From Bosea sp. BIWAKO-01 (GTDB lineage Bacteria; Pseudomonadota; Alphaproteobacteria; Rhizobiales; Beijerinckiaceae), in NCBI RefSeq assembly GCF_001748145.1, contig NZ_BCQA01000001.1, positions 2,940,501 through 3,004,500 on the forward strand: a stretch of DNA of 64,000 nt, written 5' to 3'. Shown here in pieces: positions 45,488 through 54,545 of this stretch. Below the pieces are notes generated by a model, which saw only the letters and a list, made by a program, of their open reading frames with translations, made no database searches and was not told the origin of the DNA. The first letter of the stretch is position 1, and every line of letters begins with the position of its first letter. A program made the position numbers and the translations under genes.

Positions 45488-46156
45488 TCAGTTCGTCGCG
45501 AAGCAGTAGAACAGGCCGGCTCCTCCCGTGCCGCGCAGCGCTTCCTGGCTGCAGCCTCCCCGCGAAGCGTGCGAGGTGTTCCACGATTTCGCCGGCGGGG
45601 ATTCGTCCAGGCCGGTGCGGTCGTGGTGGCCGAGCATGACGGCGCCCTCCGCACCGCTCTTGGTGTAGTTGCCACAGGTCCGGTCCTCGCCGGGGCCGAA
45701 GGCGGTGCCGTCGACCTGCGAACCCGTGAGCATGTCGTGCTGGTTGGGCGTGTCGCCGCGACCATTGACCGGCTCGCCCTTCTCGTTGAGCGCGGTCTGC
45801 TTGGTCAAGCCGGCGGCGGCGCCATGCAGGTCAGCGACGCTCGTGGCGATCACAGCTCCCTTGGCGTTGCGCCAGGGCCCTGCGCCGATGCGGTCCCGCG
45901 CGTTGACGGCTGCGGTTCCAGCAGCGGCTTGCGTGGAGAGATAGGCCCGCCAGGTCTTGCTGCCTGCGCCCGCCGCCTGGGCCAGACGCTGGCAAATCGC
46001 GTCGGCGCCTGCGAGGCCGCCGAGGTCGGCACCCTTTCCGGATCCGGCACTGGTGACAAAGAAGGTCATTTCGGACGTCTGGGCCTGGGCCGAGCCGGAG
46101 GCAAATGCCAATAGTCCAGCCGCAGCGACAAGTGTGAAACACCTCACGCGCTTCAT
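45488..46156 (-). CDS. Secreted endostatin-like (collagenase NC10 fold) protein
   Basis: 222 residues with a clear Sec signal (LVAAAGLLAFASGSAQAQ). The mature part begins MTFFVTSAGSGKGADLGGLA and GADAICQRLA, then TWRAYLSTQ; these are repeat features of bacterial proteins related to the collagen XVIII NC10/endostatin C-type-lectin fold. Six cysteines suggest disulphides. Periplasmic or exported; ligand unknown. Monocistronic. Confidence 0.72.
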   Translation of the reverse strand: MKRVRCFTLVAAAGLLAFASGSAQAQTSEMTFFVTSAGSGKGADLGGLAGADAICQRLAQAAGAGSKTWRAYLSTQAAAGTAAVNARDRIGAGPWRNAKGAVIATSVADLHGAAAGLTKQTALNEKGEPVNGRGDTPNQHDMLTGSQVDGTAFGPGEDRTCGNYTKSGAEGAVMLGHHDRTGLDESPPAKSWNTSHASRGGCSQEALRGTGGAGLFYCFATN

Positions 46157-46284
46157 GTGGTCCTCCCTTCGTTCTGGATCGGTCTGTGCTTCGGTGCCCC
46201 CGTTTCTCGGTCCGCCGGGTCTCAGAGTGACAAGTTAATCGGGTGACAACAAGGCTTTCGGAGCGACGGAAACTAACCGTGCCC

Positions 46285-46818
46285 CTACGTCGTCCCGAGA
46301 TTGTCCTCGATGGCTCGGTTGAGTTTACGCAGCAAGGCGGCAAGTGCCTCGCGTTCTTCCGGCGAGAGATGGTTCAGGAAGGTCGCTTCGCTTGCCATGT
46401 CGGCGCGAAAGGCCGCCTCGACCTTCGCGCGTCCGCTCTCAGTCAACTCGACGGCAAGGCTCCTGCCGTCGGTGTCGGACGGTACACGCCTGATGAGACC
46501 CGCCCTTTCGAGCCGAGCGAGGCGGTGGCTGAGACTCCCCGAGGCGATCATCAGGCTGGTGTAGAGTTCGGTCGGCGTCAGGCGGAACGGCGCGCCCGCG
46601 CGGCGCAGGGTCGAGACGATATCGAATTCGCCGCGATCCAGCCCAAATCCGGCGAAGGTCGCCTCGATGCTTTGGCGCACGAGGTTCGAGAGCCGGTAGG
46701 CCCGACCCAGCACGGCCATGGCACCAGTATCGAGATCAGGCAATTCGCGCTGCCACTGCGCGCGCAGCCGGTCGACATGATCGCGGGTCTCGTCAGCGTC
46801 GGCCAAAGCGCTCTCCAT
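46285..46818 (-). CDS. MarR-family transcriptional regulator
   Basis: 177 residues. The winged helix-turn-helix reads LDRGEFDIVSTLRRAG, then LTPTELYTSLMIASGSLSHR and LARLERAGLIRRVPSDTDGR, the standard MarR recognition helix and wing. It is divergent from the MBL-fold hydrolase gene, and two perfect 18-bp palindromes with TATCTT half-sites lie in the shared promoter region, so it very likely represses both genes. A ligand cannot be inferred. Confidence 0.92.
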   Translation of the reverse strand: MESALADADETRDHVDRLRAQWQRELPDLDTGAMAVLGRAYRLSNLVRQSIEATFAGFGLDRGEFDIVSTLRRAGAPFRLTPTELYTSLMIASGSLSHRLARLERAGLIRRVPSDTDGRSLAVELTESGRAKVEAAFRADMASEATFLNHLSPEEREALAALLRKLNRAIEDNLGTT

Positions 46819-46827
46819 CAGTCAGAG

Positions 46828-46845
46828 TATCTTGACATGAAGATA
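46828..46845. promoter_or_regulatory. MarR operator 1
   Basis: TATCTTGACATGAAGATA: half-sites TATCTT and AAGATA match perfectly around a 6-base centre. It contains TTGACA, a good -35 box, for a promoter reading towards the MBL-fold hydrolase, so bound regulator would block RNA polymerase. Confidence 0.8.
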
Positions 46846-46859
46846 GATTGATGAGCTAG

Positions 46860-46877
46860 TATCTTCATCTGAAGATA
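46860..46877. promoter_or_regulatory. MarR operator 2
   Basis: TATCTTCATCTGAAGATA: eight bases on each side (TATCTTCA / TGAAGATA) form a perfect palindrome. Its centre is 32 bp (about three helical turns) from operator 1, so two dimers would bind on the same face of the DNA. Confidence 0.8.
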
Positions 46878-46939
46878 GTTTGGCGGCGCCGAATGCGGGG
46901 CATTCGATGCCGGCCTTCGTTCAAGCCGGAGACAGGCTC

Positions 46940-47731
46940 ATGCCGCGCTTCATCTGCCGCCAATGCGGCGCCCGATTTCCCGAGACGGCCACCCCGCCCA
47001 AGGCTTGCCCGATCTGCTGCGACGAGCGCCAGTATGTGCGGTGGGACGGCCAGGAATGGCTGACGCCGGGCGAACTCGCGTCCGGTCATTCCGTCGTCTG
47101 CAGCGAAGACCACGGCGTGCTTGGCCTGCGCATCGCACCGGCCTTCGCGATCGATCAGCGGGCGCTGCTGGTCGAGGCGGAGGAGGGCAACCTGTTATGG
47201 GACTGCATCGGGCTTGTGACGCCCGAGGCGGTCGAGGCCATCCGCGCGCGCGGGCCGGTGACCGGCATCGCGATCTCGCACCCGCATTACTACACCGCGA
47301 TGGCGGAATGGGCGGCCGCGCTCGGCGTGCCGGTCTATCTCCACGCTGATGATCGGCAATGGGTGACTGAGCCGGACCCTGCCATCCGCTTCTGGGACGG
47401 CGAGGCCCTGAAGCTTGGTCCGACCTTGACGCTCTTGCGCTGCGGCGGCCATTTCGCTGGGGCGACCGTGCTGCACCATGCAAAGGGGGAGGGCGCGCTC
47501 TATTGCGGCGATGTGCTGCAGGTCGCGCAGGACCGTCGCTATGTCAGCGTGCTCTATTCCTATCCCAACATGATTCCGGTCAATGCGGCGACGATCCGGC
47601 GGATCGCCGCGGTTCTCGAGCCCTTTTCCTTCGCAAGAATCTATGGCGCCTTCGAGGGAAGGGTCATCGCCGGCGATGGCAAAGCGGCGCTGGCACGCTC
47701 CTTCCGGCGTTATCTGGCCGCGATCGCCTGA
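46940..47731 (+). CDS. MBL-fold metallohydrolase with N-terminal zinc ribbon
   Basis: About 263 residues from ATG 46940 with GGAGACAGG upstream; the frame extends to 46880. An N-terminal C-x2-C...C-x2-C ribbon (FICRQCGARFP ... CPICCDERQY) precedes a metallo-beta-lactamase-like domain. SHPHYYTAMAEW takes the place of the canonical H-x-H-x-D-H, CGGHFAGATVLHH provides another metal ligand block, and GALYCGDVLQV the bridging aspartate. The altered first motif suggests one metal site is weakened. Divergent from, and probably controlled by, the MarR regulator. Confidence 0.8.
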   Translation: MPRFICRQCGARFPETATPPKACPICCDERQYVRWDGQEWLTPGELASGHSVVCSEDHGVLGLRIAPAFAIDQRALLVEAEEGNLLWDCIGLVTPEAVEAIRARGPVTGIAISHPHYYTAMAEWAAALGVPVYLHADDRQWVTEPDPAIRFWDGEALKLGPTLTLLRCGGHFAGATVLHHAKGEGALYCGDVLQVAQDRRYVSVLYSYPNMIPVNAATIRRIAAVLEPFSFARIYGAFEGRVIAGDGKAALARSFRRYLAAIA

Positions 47732-47908
47732 GGGTATTCGATGGTTTTCGCGCGCTGGACCCTTGCGATCGCCGGAAAAATCCGTATACAGCCGGCATCG
47801 CATCAGCCGCGCCGTTCGAGTGGTCGATGAGGATCGCCCGCCGATCCGCGTCGCAGCTGTGAATTTTTGACCGATTCGCCGGAAAAGCGGATCGACGGAG
47901 TAGAGACG

Positions 47909-48034
47909 ATGAAGATCCGCAATTCGCTCAAGTCGCTGCGCGCCCGTCATCGCGACAACCAGCTGGTTCGCCGCAAGGGCCGCGTCTACATCATCAACAA
48001 GGTCCAGAAGCGCTTCAAGGCGCGCCAGGGCTGA
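47909..48034 (+). CDS. rpmJ: 50S ribosomal protein L36 (zinc-free, YkgO type)
   Basis: A 41-residue basic protein, [20 protein letters not shown] then [21 protein letters not shown], with none of the four zinc-binding residues of the C+ form. This is the usual L36 of alphaproteobacteria. RBS GGAG at 47897-47900. A strong terminator follows at 48090-48118. Component of the large ribosomal subunit. Confidence 0.95.
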   Translation: MKIRNSLKSLRARHRDNQLVRRKGRVYIINKVQKRFKARQG

Positions 48035-48089
48035 GTTGACGCGCGGCTTTCGCTGCCGCGGCGGTTTGATGCTGACACCAGATTTGAAG

Positions 48090-48118
48090 GTGGGCGCGCA
48101 CGGCGCGCCCACTTTTTT
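48090..48118 (+). terminator. Rho-independent terminator of rpmJ
   Basis: GTGGGCGCGC and GCGCGCCCAC form a perfect 10-bp stem with loop ACG, followed by six T residues. Confidence 0.92.
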
Positions 48119-48180
48119 GGCATGAGCCTCTCGCCACGTCGTGATTTGACGCGACCGCACGAGCCCCTAATCTTGCGGGC

Positions 48181-48837
48181 ATGAGCATTCCTCGTCTGCC
48201 TTCCGCTGCTCTTGCGCTTGCCCTGGCGACGGCATTGCCGTTCGGGCTGGGCGCTGCCCTGGGGCAGGACAGCGCGCCAGCGCAGCCCGGCACCGTGCCG
48301 CATTCGGACACGACGGATAATCCGGCGGCACCCGCTCCCGGTGCCTCGCGCAGCCCGGCTGCGACGCTTGATCGGCTGTTCGAGCGGCTTGCTGCTGCCA
48401 AGAGCCCGGAGGAGGCCAAGGGCATCGCCAATCTGATCCAACGGCGCTGGGCGCGGTCAGGCTCGGATACGGCTGATCTCCTGATGGCGCGGGCGCAGGA
48501 GGCGATGCGCTCCAAGGAGATCGATCTCGCGATCGAATTGCTCGACCGCATCATCAGTCTCGAGCCGGACTGGGCTGAAGGCTGGAACCAGCGCGCCAAC
48601 GCGCTCTTCATCGCAGGCGATTCGATCCGCTCGATGATCGACATTGGCGAGGCGCTGAAGCGCGAGCCGCGTCATTACGGCGCGATGATGGGGCTCGGCA
48701 CCATCCTGCGGCAGCAGGGGGACGACAAGCGCGCGCTGATCGCCTATCGGCGGGCGCAGGAGATCTATCCGCAATTCGAGGCCATCAAGGACGCAGTCGA
48801 TTCGCTGAAGACCGAAGTCGACGGCCGCGACGCGTAG
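48181..48837 (+). CDS. Exported TPR-repeat protein
   Basis: 218 residues with a Sec signal peptide (ALALALATALPFGLGAALGQ). A proline- and alanine-rich linker is followed by at least three TPR units (LLDRIISLEPDWAEGWNQRA, ALKREPRHYGAMMGLGTI, ALIAYRRAQEIYPQFEAIKD). TPR proteins of this size are periplasmic assembly partners. The alpha/beta hydrolase gene begins 17 bases after its stop. Confidence 0.82.
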   Translation: MSIPRLPSAALALALATALPFGLGAALGQDSAPAQPGTVPHSDTTDNPAAPAPGASRSPAATLDRLFERLAAAKSPEEAKGIANLIQRRWARSGSDTADLLMARAQEAMRSKEIDLAIELLDRIISLEPDWAEGWNQRANALFIAGDSIRSMIDIGEALKREPRHYGAMMGLGTILRQQGDDKRALIAYRRAQEIYPQFEAIKDAVDSLKTEVDGRDA

Positions 48838-48854
48838 GCCCTTGCGGTTCCCCA

Positions 48855-49859
48855 GTGAAACCAAAGCGAATGCGGCGACGTAAGCACACCATGCTCGCGC
48901 GCGCCTTGCTCATGCTCCCTGCCCTTCTTGTCGCCGGCCTGCTCGCCAGGACGGAGTGGCTTGGCGTCGAAGCCGAACGACAGCATCCGCCCAAGGGCAA
49001 CTTCCTGACGCTTCCAGGAGGCAGGCTGCACTATGTCGAGCGCAAGCCGGTGGGCGAGATGCGCGGCACCGTCGTCCTCGTCCACGGAGCCTCGTCCGAT
49101 CATGCCGACCTGCTCGCGACGCTCGGACCCGAGCTTGGCCATTACCGGGTGATCGCGCTCGACCGGCCGGGCCATGGTTGGAGCGACCGGATCGACGAGA
49201 ACGGCATGGCTGATCCCGCTCAGCAGGCGACAGTCATCATGAAGGCACTCGACCAGATCCTGTCGGAGCCCTTCGTGCTGGTCGCTCATTCGCTGGCTGG
49301 AGCGCTTGCAACACGGATCGCGCTGGATCACCCCGAGCGATTGCGTGGCCTTGTCCTGCTCGGCGGCGTGACCCATCCCTGGCCGGGCGGGATCGCCTGG
49401 TATTATCACGCGGCCTCATGGCCCGTGATCGGCCCGGTCTTCACCCGACTGATCGGCGTGCCGGCGTCCGATGCCTTTCTGCGCTCCGGTGTCGAGAGCG
49501 TCTTTGCACCGCGGCCGGTCACGCCCGGCTATGTCGCAGCAGGCGAAATCCGGCTGCTGCTGCGTCCCTCGACCTTCGAGGCGAATGCCCGGGATGTCGC
49601 TGCGACCCACGCCTTCGTCAGCGCACAGGCTCCACGCTACCGCGACCTCAGGATTCCGGTGGTGGCGATCACCGGGGACAGCGACGCGATCGTGTCACCG
49701 GTGATCCATTCCGCCGCGATCGCACGCGAGGCGCCGCAGGGGCGCTTCGTGCTGCTGCCGGGCGTCGGGCATATGCCGCATCACGCGGCACCCGAGATCG
49801 TGGTCGAGGCGATCGACCAGTTGGCCGGACCGCGCTCGAGCCTCGCATTGGCTCGCTGA
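48855..49859 (+). CDS. Alpha/beta hydrolase
   Basis: 334 residues. An N-terminal hydrophobic segment (LARALLMLPALLVAGLLA) looks like a membrane anchor or uncleaved signal. The fold is visible in VLVHGASSDHADLL (oxyanion), VIALDRPGHGWSDR, LVAHSLAGALAT with the nucleophile serine, GDSDAIVSP with the acid and GVGHMPHH with the histidine. Substrate not predictable from sequence. Convergent with pyk; only 4 bases separate them. Confidence 0.87.
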   Translation: MKPKRMRRRKHTMLARALLMLPALLVAGLLARTEWLGVEAERQHPPKGNFLTLPGGRLHYVERKPVGEMRGTVVLVHGASSDHADLLATLGPELGHYRVIALDRPGHGWSDRIDENGMADPAQQATVIMKALDQILSEPFVLVAHSLAGALATRIALDHPERLRGLVLLGGVTHPWPGGIAWYYHAASWPVIGPVFTRLIGVPASDAFLRSGVESVFAPRPVTPGYVAAGEIRLLLRPSTFEANARDVAATHAFVSAQAPRYRDLRIPVVAITGDSDAIVSPVIHSAAIAREAPQGRFVLLPGVGHMPHHAAPEIVVEAIDQLAGPRSSLALAR

Positions 49860-49863
49860 GGCG

Positions 49864-51303
49864 TCAGGCCTTGGCGACGTGTTCCTTCGCGATGAAGGCG
49901 ATGCGCACCATGTTGGTCGCGCCGGGCGTGCCGAAGGGGACACCGGCAACCACGATGATGCGGTCTCCGACCGCGGCATAGCCTTCGCGGACCGCGAATT
50001 TGCAGGCGCGGAAGGCCATATCGTCGATGTCGCTGGCATCCTTGGTCACGACCGCGTGCACACCCCAAACCAGGGTGAGGCGCCGCGCCGTCCCGCGATT
50101 GGGCGTCAGCGCGATGACGGTCGAATTCGGCCGCTCGCGGGCGATGCGGAAAGCGGTCGACCCCGAAGAGGTCCAGGCGGTGATGGCCTTCAGGTTCAGC
50201 GTGTCGGCGATCTCGTGGGCCGCCTTGGCGATGGCATCGGCGCCGGTGGCCTCAGGCTCGGCACGTTGCGATTCGAGGATCGAGCGGTAGATCGATTCAC
50301 TCTCCACCTCCTCGGCGATGCGGTTCATCATCGCCACCGCCTCGATCGGATACTGCCCGGCGGCGCTCTCGGCCGAGAGCATCACGGCGTCCGCGCCCTC
50401 GAAGACGGCGGTCGCGACGTCGGAGACCTCGGCGCGGGTCGGTACCGGGGCCGTGATCATGCTTTCCAGCATCTGGGTCGCGACGACGACGGGCTTGCCC
50501 ATGCGCCGTGCCATGCGGGTGATGCGCTTCTGCGTGCCCGGCACCTTTTCCAGCGGCATCTCCACGCCGAGGTCGCCACGCGCGACCATGATCGCATCGG
50601 ACGCCTCGATGATCTCTTCAAGCCGGAGCAAGGCTTGCGGCTTTTCGATCTTGGCGAGTGCCAGCGCCCGCCCGCGCACGATCTTGCGCAGGTCGGCCAT
50701 ATCCTCCGGGCGTTGGACGAAGGAGAGGGCGATCCAGTCGACGCCGGCTTCCGCCGCAGCCTCAGCATCGGAGCGATCCTTGTCAGTCATCGCCGAGACC
50801 GGGATCGTCGTGTCGGGCAGGCTGACGCCCTTGCGCGATGAAAGCCGGCCAGCGACCGTGACGCGGGTCACCGCCTGTTTCGGGCTCGCCTTCTCGACGA
50901 CGAGACGGATCTTGCCGTCGTCGAGGATGAGGGTGTGGCCGGGCTCCAACGCACTCAGGATCTCGGGATGGGGCAGGTAGACGCGCTTCACGTCGCCGGG
51001 CGTGGGATCGGAATCGAGGACGAAGCGCGCGTCCCTTTCCAGCATCACGCCACCATCGCCACCAAACTGGCCGACGCGGAGCTTGGGGCCCTGCAGATCG
51101 GCGAGGATGCCGACCGGGCGATGGAATTTCGCCTCCAGGCCGCGAAGCATGGCGATGCGCTCCGGCAGCGTCTCGCGCTGGGTGTGGCTCATATTGATCC
51201 GGAAGACGTCGACGCCGGCTTCGAACAGCTTGGCGCACATCTCCTCACTGGCGGAAGCCGGACCCAGGGTAGCGATGATCTTGATCCGGCGTTCGCGCCT
51301 CAT
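49864..51303 (-). CDS. pyk: Pyruvate kinase
   Basis: 479 residues. Converts phosphoenolpyruvate and ADP to pyruvate and ATP in the last step of glycolysis. Start RRERRIKIIATLGPAS, FRINMSHT (substrate loop), ILADLQGPKLRVG, LALAKIEKPQALL with the catalytic lysine, and MVARGDLGVEMP (metal/phosphate binding) are all present. The C-terminal domain with AITAWTSSGSTAFRIA closes the allosteric pocket. It starts a minus-strand run that also contains the DUF1036 protein and glycerate kinase. Confidence 0.96.
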   Translation of the reverse strand: MRRERRIKIIATLGPASASEEMCAKLFEAGVDVFRINMSHTQRETLPERIAMLRGLEAKFHRPVGILADLQGPKLRVGQFGGDGGVMLERDARFVLDSDPTPGDVKRVYLPHPEILSALEPGHTLILDDGKIRLVVEKASPKQAVTRVTVAGRLSSRKGVSLPDTTIPVSAMTDKDRSDAEAAAEAGVDWIALSFVQRPEDMADLRKIVRGRALALAKIEKPQALLRLEEIIEASDAIMVARGDLGVEMPLEKVPGTQKRITRMARRMGKPVVVATQMLESMITAPVPTRAEVSDVATAVFEGADAVMLSAESAAGQYPIEAVAMMNRIAEEVESESIYRSILESQRAEPEATGADAIAKAAHEIADTLNLKAITAWTSSGSTAFRIARERPNSTVIALTPNRGTARRLTLVWGVHAVVTKDASDIDDMAFRACKFAVREGYAAVGDRIIVVAGVPFGTPGATNMVRIAFIAKEHVAKA

Positions 51304-51313
51304 TCCTATGTCC

Positions 51314-51763
51314 TCATGGTCGCGGCGGCGTTGCGCCGGGGGTGGAATCGGTCAGCTGAATGGTCCAGCTCTTCTGCTCGCCGGTATCGACCTCGAAGAA
51401 TCCGGACCGATCATAGCCACGGGCGAGGCAATCCTCGATGCCGCGGATCGTAAATTCCTTGCTGCGCGTGCACATGATGGATTTGCCGGTCCATTCGCCA
51501 CCCTTGTCGTAGTCGATGGCGTGCACATAGTAGAACCTCGCAGCGAGCGTGCCGCGCAGCAGGGTTTCGCACCCGCGCGGCGCGATGTTCCACCAGCCTT
51601 CGGTGACCCAGCCCTGCGCATCACGATAGCCAATGGCGACGCCGACGCGGCTGCCAGTGGTGTTGCACATGCGTAGATCGGCAAGCGCGGGAACAGCGCT
51701 TCCGAGAAGGCCAGCCAGCAGCAGCGCGAGGCGCAAGAGAGATCGGTCGAATCGGCTCGTCAT
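51314..51763 (-). CDS. DUF1036 secreted protein
   Basis: 149 residues with a signal peptide (LRLALLLAGLLGSAVPALA). Core RMCNTTGSRVGVAIGYRDAQ then GWVTEGWWNIAPRGCETLL is characteristic of DUF1036, which is widespread next to pyk in Hyphomicrobiales. Disulphide-linked beta-sandwich is likely. Stops 10 bases before the pyk start. Confidence 0.9.
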   Translation of the reverse strand: MTSRFDRSLLRLALLLAGLLGSAVPALADLRMCNTTGSRVGVAIGYRDAQGWVTEGWWNIAPRGCETLLRGTLAARFYYVHAIDYDKGGEWTGKSIMCTRSKEFTIRGIEDCLARGYDRSGFFEVDTGEQKSWTIQLTDSTPGATPPRP

Positions 51764-51769
51764 GATCGT

Positions 51770-53092
51770 CTAGGGGTCGATCAGGATGACGCGGCAATCA
51801 TTCACATTGGTCAAGGTCGGTCCCGTCCGCAGCAGGTCGCCAATGGCCTCGAAGAAGCCGGTGGAATCGTTGTCGGTCAGCGATTGGGCAGGAACGAGGC
51901 CGCGCGCCGCCGCTCGCGCCAATGTCGTGGGGTCAATCACCGCGCCAGCAGGGTCGGTCGCCTCGCCGCCGCCGCCATCGGTGCCGTCGGTGTCGCCGGA
52001 TAGTGCGTGGATGCCGGGCGCACCGCCAAGCGCAATGGCAAGCGCCAATGCATATTCCTGGTTCGGGCCGCCGCGGCCCTTGCCGCGCAGAGTCACGGTG
52101 AGTTCGCCGCCGGAGATGATCGCGGCACGCCGCCCCTGGGCCTTGAGGCGCAGCGCAAGCGCGGCATGATCAGCCGCAACGTCGCGGGCCTCGCCTTCGA
52201 GATCGGCCCCGAGATCGATGGGCTCGTAGCCCGCGTCCCGTGCGCTCGAGATCGCCGCCGCGATCGCATCCTGCGGCCGGGCGATGATCCGGAACTCGGT
52301 GTTGGCGAAGGCGGGGTCGCCAGGCTTCGGGGTTTCGCTGCCGTCGTCGGCGAGCAGCAGGCGCGCCGCTGGCGGCAGGTCGAGCCCATGGCGCGCGACG
52401 ATGGCGCGCGCATCGGCCATGCTGCTCGGATCGGGGACGGTCGGGCCCGAGGCGATCACGGTCGGCTCGTCGCCGGGGACGTCCGAGATTGCGAGCGTCA
52501 CGAGCCTGGCCGGGGCGGCGGCCAGTGCGAGGCGGCCGCCCTTGATGCGCGAGAGCCGCTTGCGGACGATGTTCATCTCGCCGATCGGCGCGCCGGAACG
52601 CAGCAGCGCCTTGTTGACCGCCTGTTTCTCGGCCAGCGTCAGGTCGCCGGCCGGTGCGACCCAGTTGGCCGAGCCGCCGCCTGAGAGCAGCACCAGCACC
52701 AGATCGTCCCCGGTTGCCGCACGGGCAAGTTCCAGCGCGCGCTCGGCGCTGCGAATGCTGCCTTCGTCCGGCACCGGGTGGCCGGCCGCGACCATCGGAA
52801 CATGCCGCGTCGCGGTCTCGTAGCCATGGCGGGCGACGGCATGGCCGACAAGGCGTTCGGGCGACAGCCCCGAGTCGAGATAGTGCGCTTCGGCGAGCGC
52901 GGTCATGCTGCCGGCCGCCTTGCCGGCGGCGAGCAGGATCAGGCGGCCGTTCCTGGGTGGTTCGGGCAGGTGAGCGGGAAGGCAGCCGGACGGGCGGGCG
53001 CGGTCGACGGCGGCATCGAAAATCATCCTCGCAATGCGCAGGGCCTCAGCCGAATCGTTCCTCACCTGCTGCAAGTCCACCCCGCCTTCCAC
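51770..53092 (-). CDS. Glycerate 2-kinase (class II, MOFRL)
   Basis: 440 residues of the GckA/TtuD family (DUF4147 + MOFRL). LILLAAGKAAGSM, HPVPDEGSIRSAERAL, LVLLSGGGSANW (phosphate loop) and a C-terminal ALSGDTDGTDGGGGEATDPA region are diagnostic. It phosphorylates glycerate to 2-phosphoglycerate, feeding the reaction just before pyruvate kinase. Overlaps nothing; DUF1036 and pyk lie directly downstream, so the three form a lower-glycolysis transcription unit. Confidence 0.92.
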   Translation of the reverse strand: MEGGVDLQQVRNDSAEALRIARMIFDAAVDRARPSGCLPAHLPEPPRNGRLILLAAGKAAGSMTALAEAHYLDSGLSPERLVGHAVARHGYETATRHVPMVAAGHPVPDEGSIRSAERALELARAATGDDLVLVLLSGGGSANWVAPAGDLTLAEKQAVNKALLRSGAPIGEMNIVRKRLSRIKGGRLALAAAPARLVTLAISDVPGDEPTVIASGPTVPDPSSMADARAIVARHGLDLPPAARLLLADDGSETPKPGDPAFANTEFRIIARPQDAIAAAISSARDAGYEPIDLGADLEGEARDVAADHAALALRLKAQGRRAAIISGGELTVTLRGKGRGGPNQEYALALAIALGGAPGIHALSGDTDGTDGGGGEATDPAGAVIDPTTLARAAARGLVPAQSLTDNDSTGFFEAIGDLLRTGPTLTNVNDCRVILIDP

Positions 53093-53199
53093 CCGCTGTC
53101 CCGTCGATTTGGTCGACTTTCGTTGTATGCTCTTCTATGTCGCTGGCTGGCGGACGTCATCAGGCATTTGCCGATCTAATCATACTTTTTGGAGCGCCG

Positions 53200-53994
53200 A
53201 TGCGGTCCGATTTCCCGATGGCGGATCCCGCCAGGACGCTCGCCCCAGGTGAGGTCGAGATCATTCCCGGTGATCCCGCGACGGGCATGCTGCTGCTGTG
53301 CGATCACGCCTCGAACGCGATCCCGCTCGAGCTTGCGTCGCTCGGGTTGCCGCCCGAACAGCTCGAGCGCCATATCGCGTATGACATCGGTGCGGCCGAG
53401 ACGGTGCGCGCCATGGCGCGTGCGACCGGCGCGCCGGCTGTTCTGACCAGTTTCTCGCGGTTGCTGATCGACCCCAATCGCGGGCTCGACGATCCCACCC
53501 TGGTCATGCGCCTGTCTGATGGTGCGATCGTGCCCGGCAACGCCCGCATCGACGAGGCCGGCATCGCAGCGCGGATCGCCCACTATTACGCCCCCTATGA
53601 CGCGGCGATCAACCAGGCCGTCGAGATGGCAATCGCCGCCGGTCATCCGCCGGCGATTGTTTCGGTGCACTCCTTCACGCCCTACTGGAAGGCCGTGGCG
53701 CGTCCCTGGCATGTCGGGGTGCTGTGGGATCGGGCAGGGGAGCTGGCCCAGCCGCTGATCGCCGCCTTCCAGGCCGAGAGTGATCTCGTCGTCGGGGACA
53801 ATGAGCCCTATCGTGGCGGCTTGCCGGGCGACACGATCGACCGACATGCCACCCGTCGTGGCCTGCCAGACGCGCTGATCGAGGTTCGGCAGGACCTGAT
53901 CGCGACGCCGGAGGCTGCGCGGGAATGGGGGCTGCGCCTGGCCCGCATCGTGCCGCCCTGCGTTGCGGCGCTGAATGCTGCCGCGATCGCCTGA
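53200..53994 (+). CDS. N-formylglutamate amidohydrolase family protein
   Basis: 264 residues from ATG 53200 with GGAGCGCC upstream; the frame extends far into the glycerate kinase antisense, which is not coding. LLLCDHASNAIPLE starts the family, AYDIGAAETVRAMA follows, and FSRLLIDPNRGLDDPTL and SVHSFTP are typical blocks. The family hydrolyses N-formylglutamate in histidine breakdown, but no hut gene is nearby. Divergent from glycerate kinase. Confidence 0.88.
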   Translation: MRSDFPMADPARTLAPGEVEIIPGDPATGMLLLCDHASNAIPLELASLGLPPEQLERHIAYDIGAAETVRAMARATGAPAVLTSFSRLLIDPNRGLDDPTLVMRLSDGAIVPGNARIDEAGIAARIAHYYAPYDAAINQAVEMAIAAGHPPAIVSVHSFTPYWKAVARPWHVGVLWDRAGELAQPLIAAFQAESDLVVGDNEPYRGGLPGDTIDRHATRRGLPDALIEVRQDLIATPEAAREWGLRLARIVPPCVAALNAAAIA

Positions 53995-54104
53995 TGCGAC
54001 AGCAGGACTGTTGAGCACTTTGTGCCAAAGGGCGGTTCGCGCTTGACGCCGGCCCCCGATCCGGGCGAACCCCTGCGGCCAAATCTATAGAGAAGGGTTT
54101 TGGA

Positions 54105-54347
54105 ATGGACGATCCGGTTCAGGGCGATCAGCTCAAGAGCATCGTGCAGCGCATCGAGCGCCTCGAGGAAGAAAAGAAGACGATCGCCGACGACATCAAG
54201 GAGGTCTATGCCGAGGCCAAGGGCAATGGCTATGACGTCAAGGTGCTGCGCAAGGTCGTTGCCCTGCGCAAGCGCGACCTGAACGAGCGCCAGGAAGAGG
54301 AAGCCATCCTCGAGCTCTATCTTCAGGCCGTCGGCGAGAGCGCCTGA
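54105..54347 (+). CDS. gapR: GapR-like nucleoid-associated protein (DUF2312)
   Basis: 80 residues: [20 protein letters not shown] then [20 protein letters not shown] and KVVALRKRD, a clear GapR. It clamps overtwisted DNA ahead of polymerases and is essential or near-essential in Caulobacter and relatives. All-helical dimer. Followed by a strong terminator hairpin at 54420-54449. Confidence 0.94.
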   Translation: MDDPVQGDQLKSIVQRIERLEEEKKTIADDIKEVYAEAKGNGYDVKVLRKVVALRKRDLNERQEEEAILELYLQAVGESA

Positions 54348-54419
54348 TCTCTGCCTGCGCGAGCCTCGATAATTTGCAGACCGACCTCGTCAGCTAACTG
54401 AATACTGTTTGACAGTTGC

Positions 54420-54449
54420 ATTCACCCCGGCTCTCGAGCCGGGGTGAAT
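54420..54449 (+). terminator. Terminator downstream of gapR
   Basis: ATTCACCCCGGCT and AGCCGGGGTGAAT form a perfect 13-bp stem with loop CTCG, followed by the weakly U-rich CCTTTCT. Also lies upstream of nothing on the plus strand; the MCP gene faces it. Confidence 0.65.
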
Positions 54450-54545
54450 CCTTTCTGATTAGTGCGTCTCAACTCTACGGGAGGCCGCACTCCACGCGTT
54501 GCGACGCTTAAATAGTGCTTTCCCCGCCGACCCGGCTTGGCGCGC

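Noticed and set aside
47195..48160. 321-codon minus-strand frame over the MBL gene and L36
   Set aside because: Covers two genuine genes and a terminator on the other strand; shadow frame.
52654..53199. Upstream extension of the N-formylglutamate amidohydrolase frame
   Set aside because: Lies antisense to glycerate kinase; conserved sequence and ribosome binding site begin at 53200.
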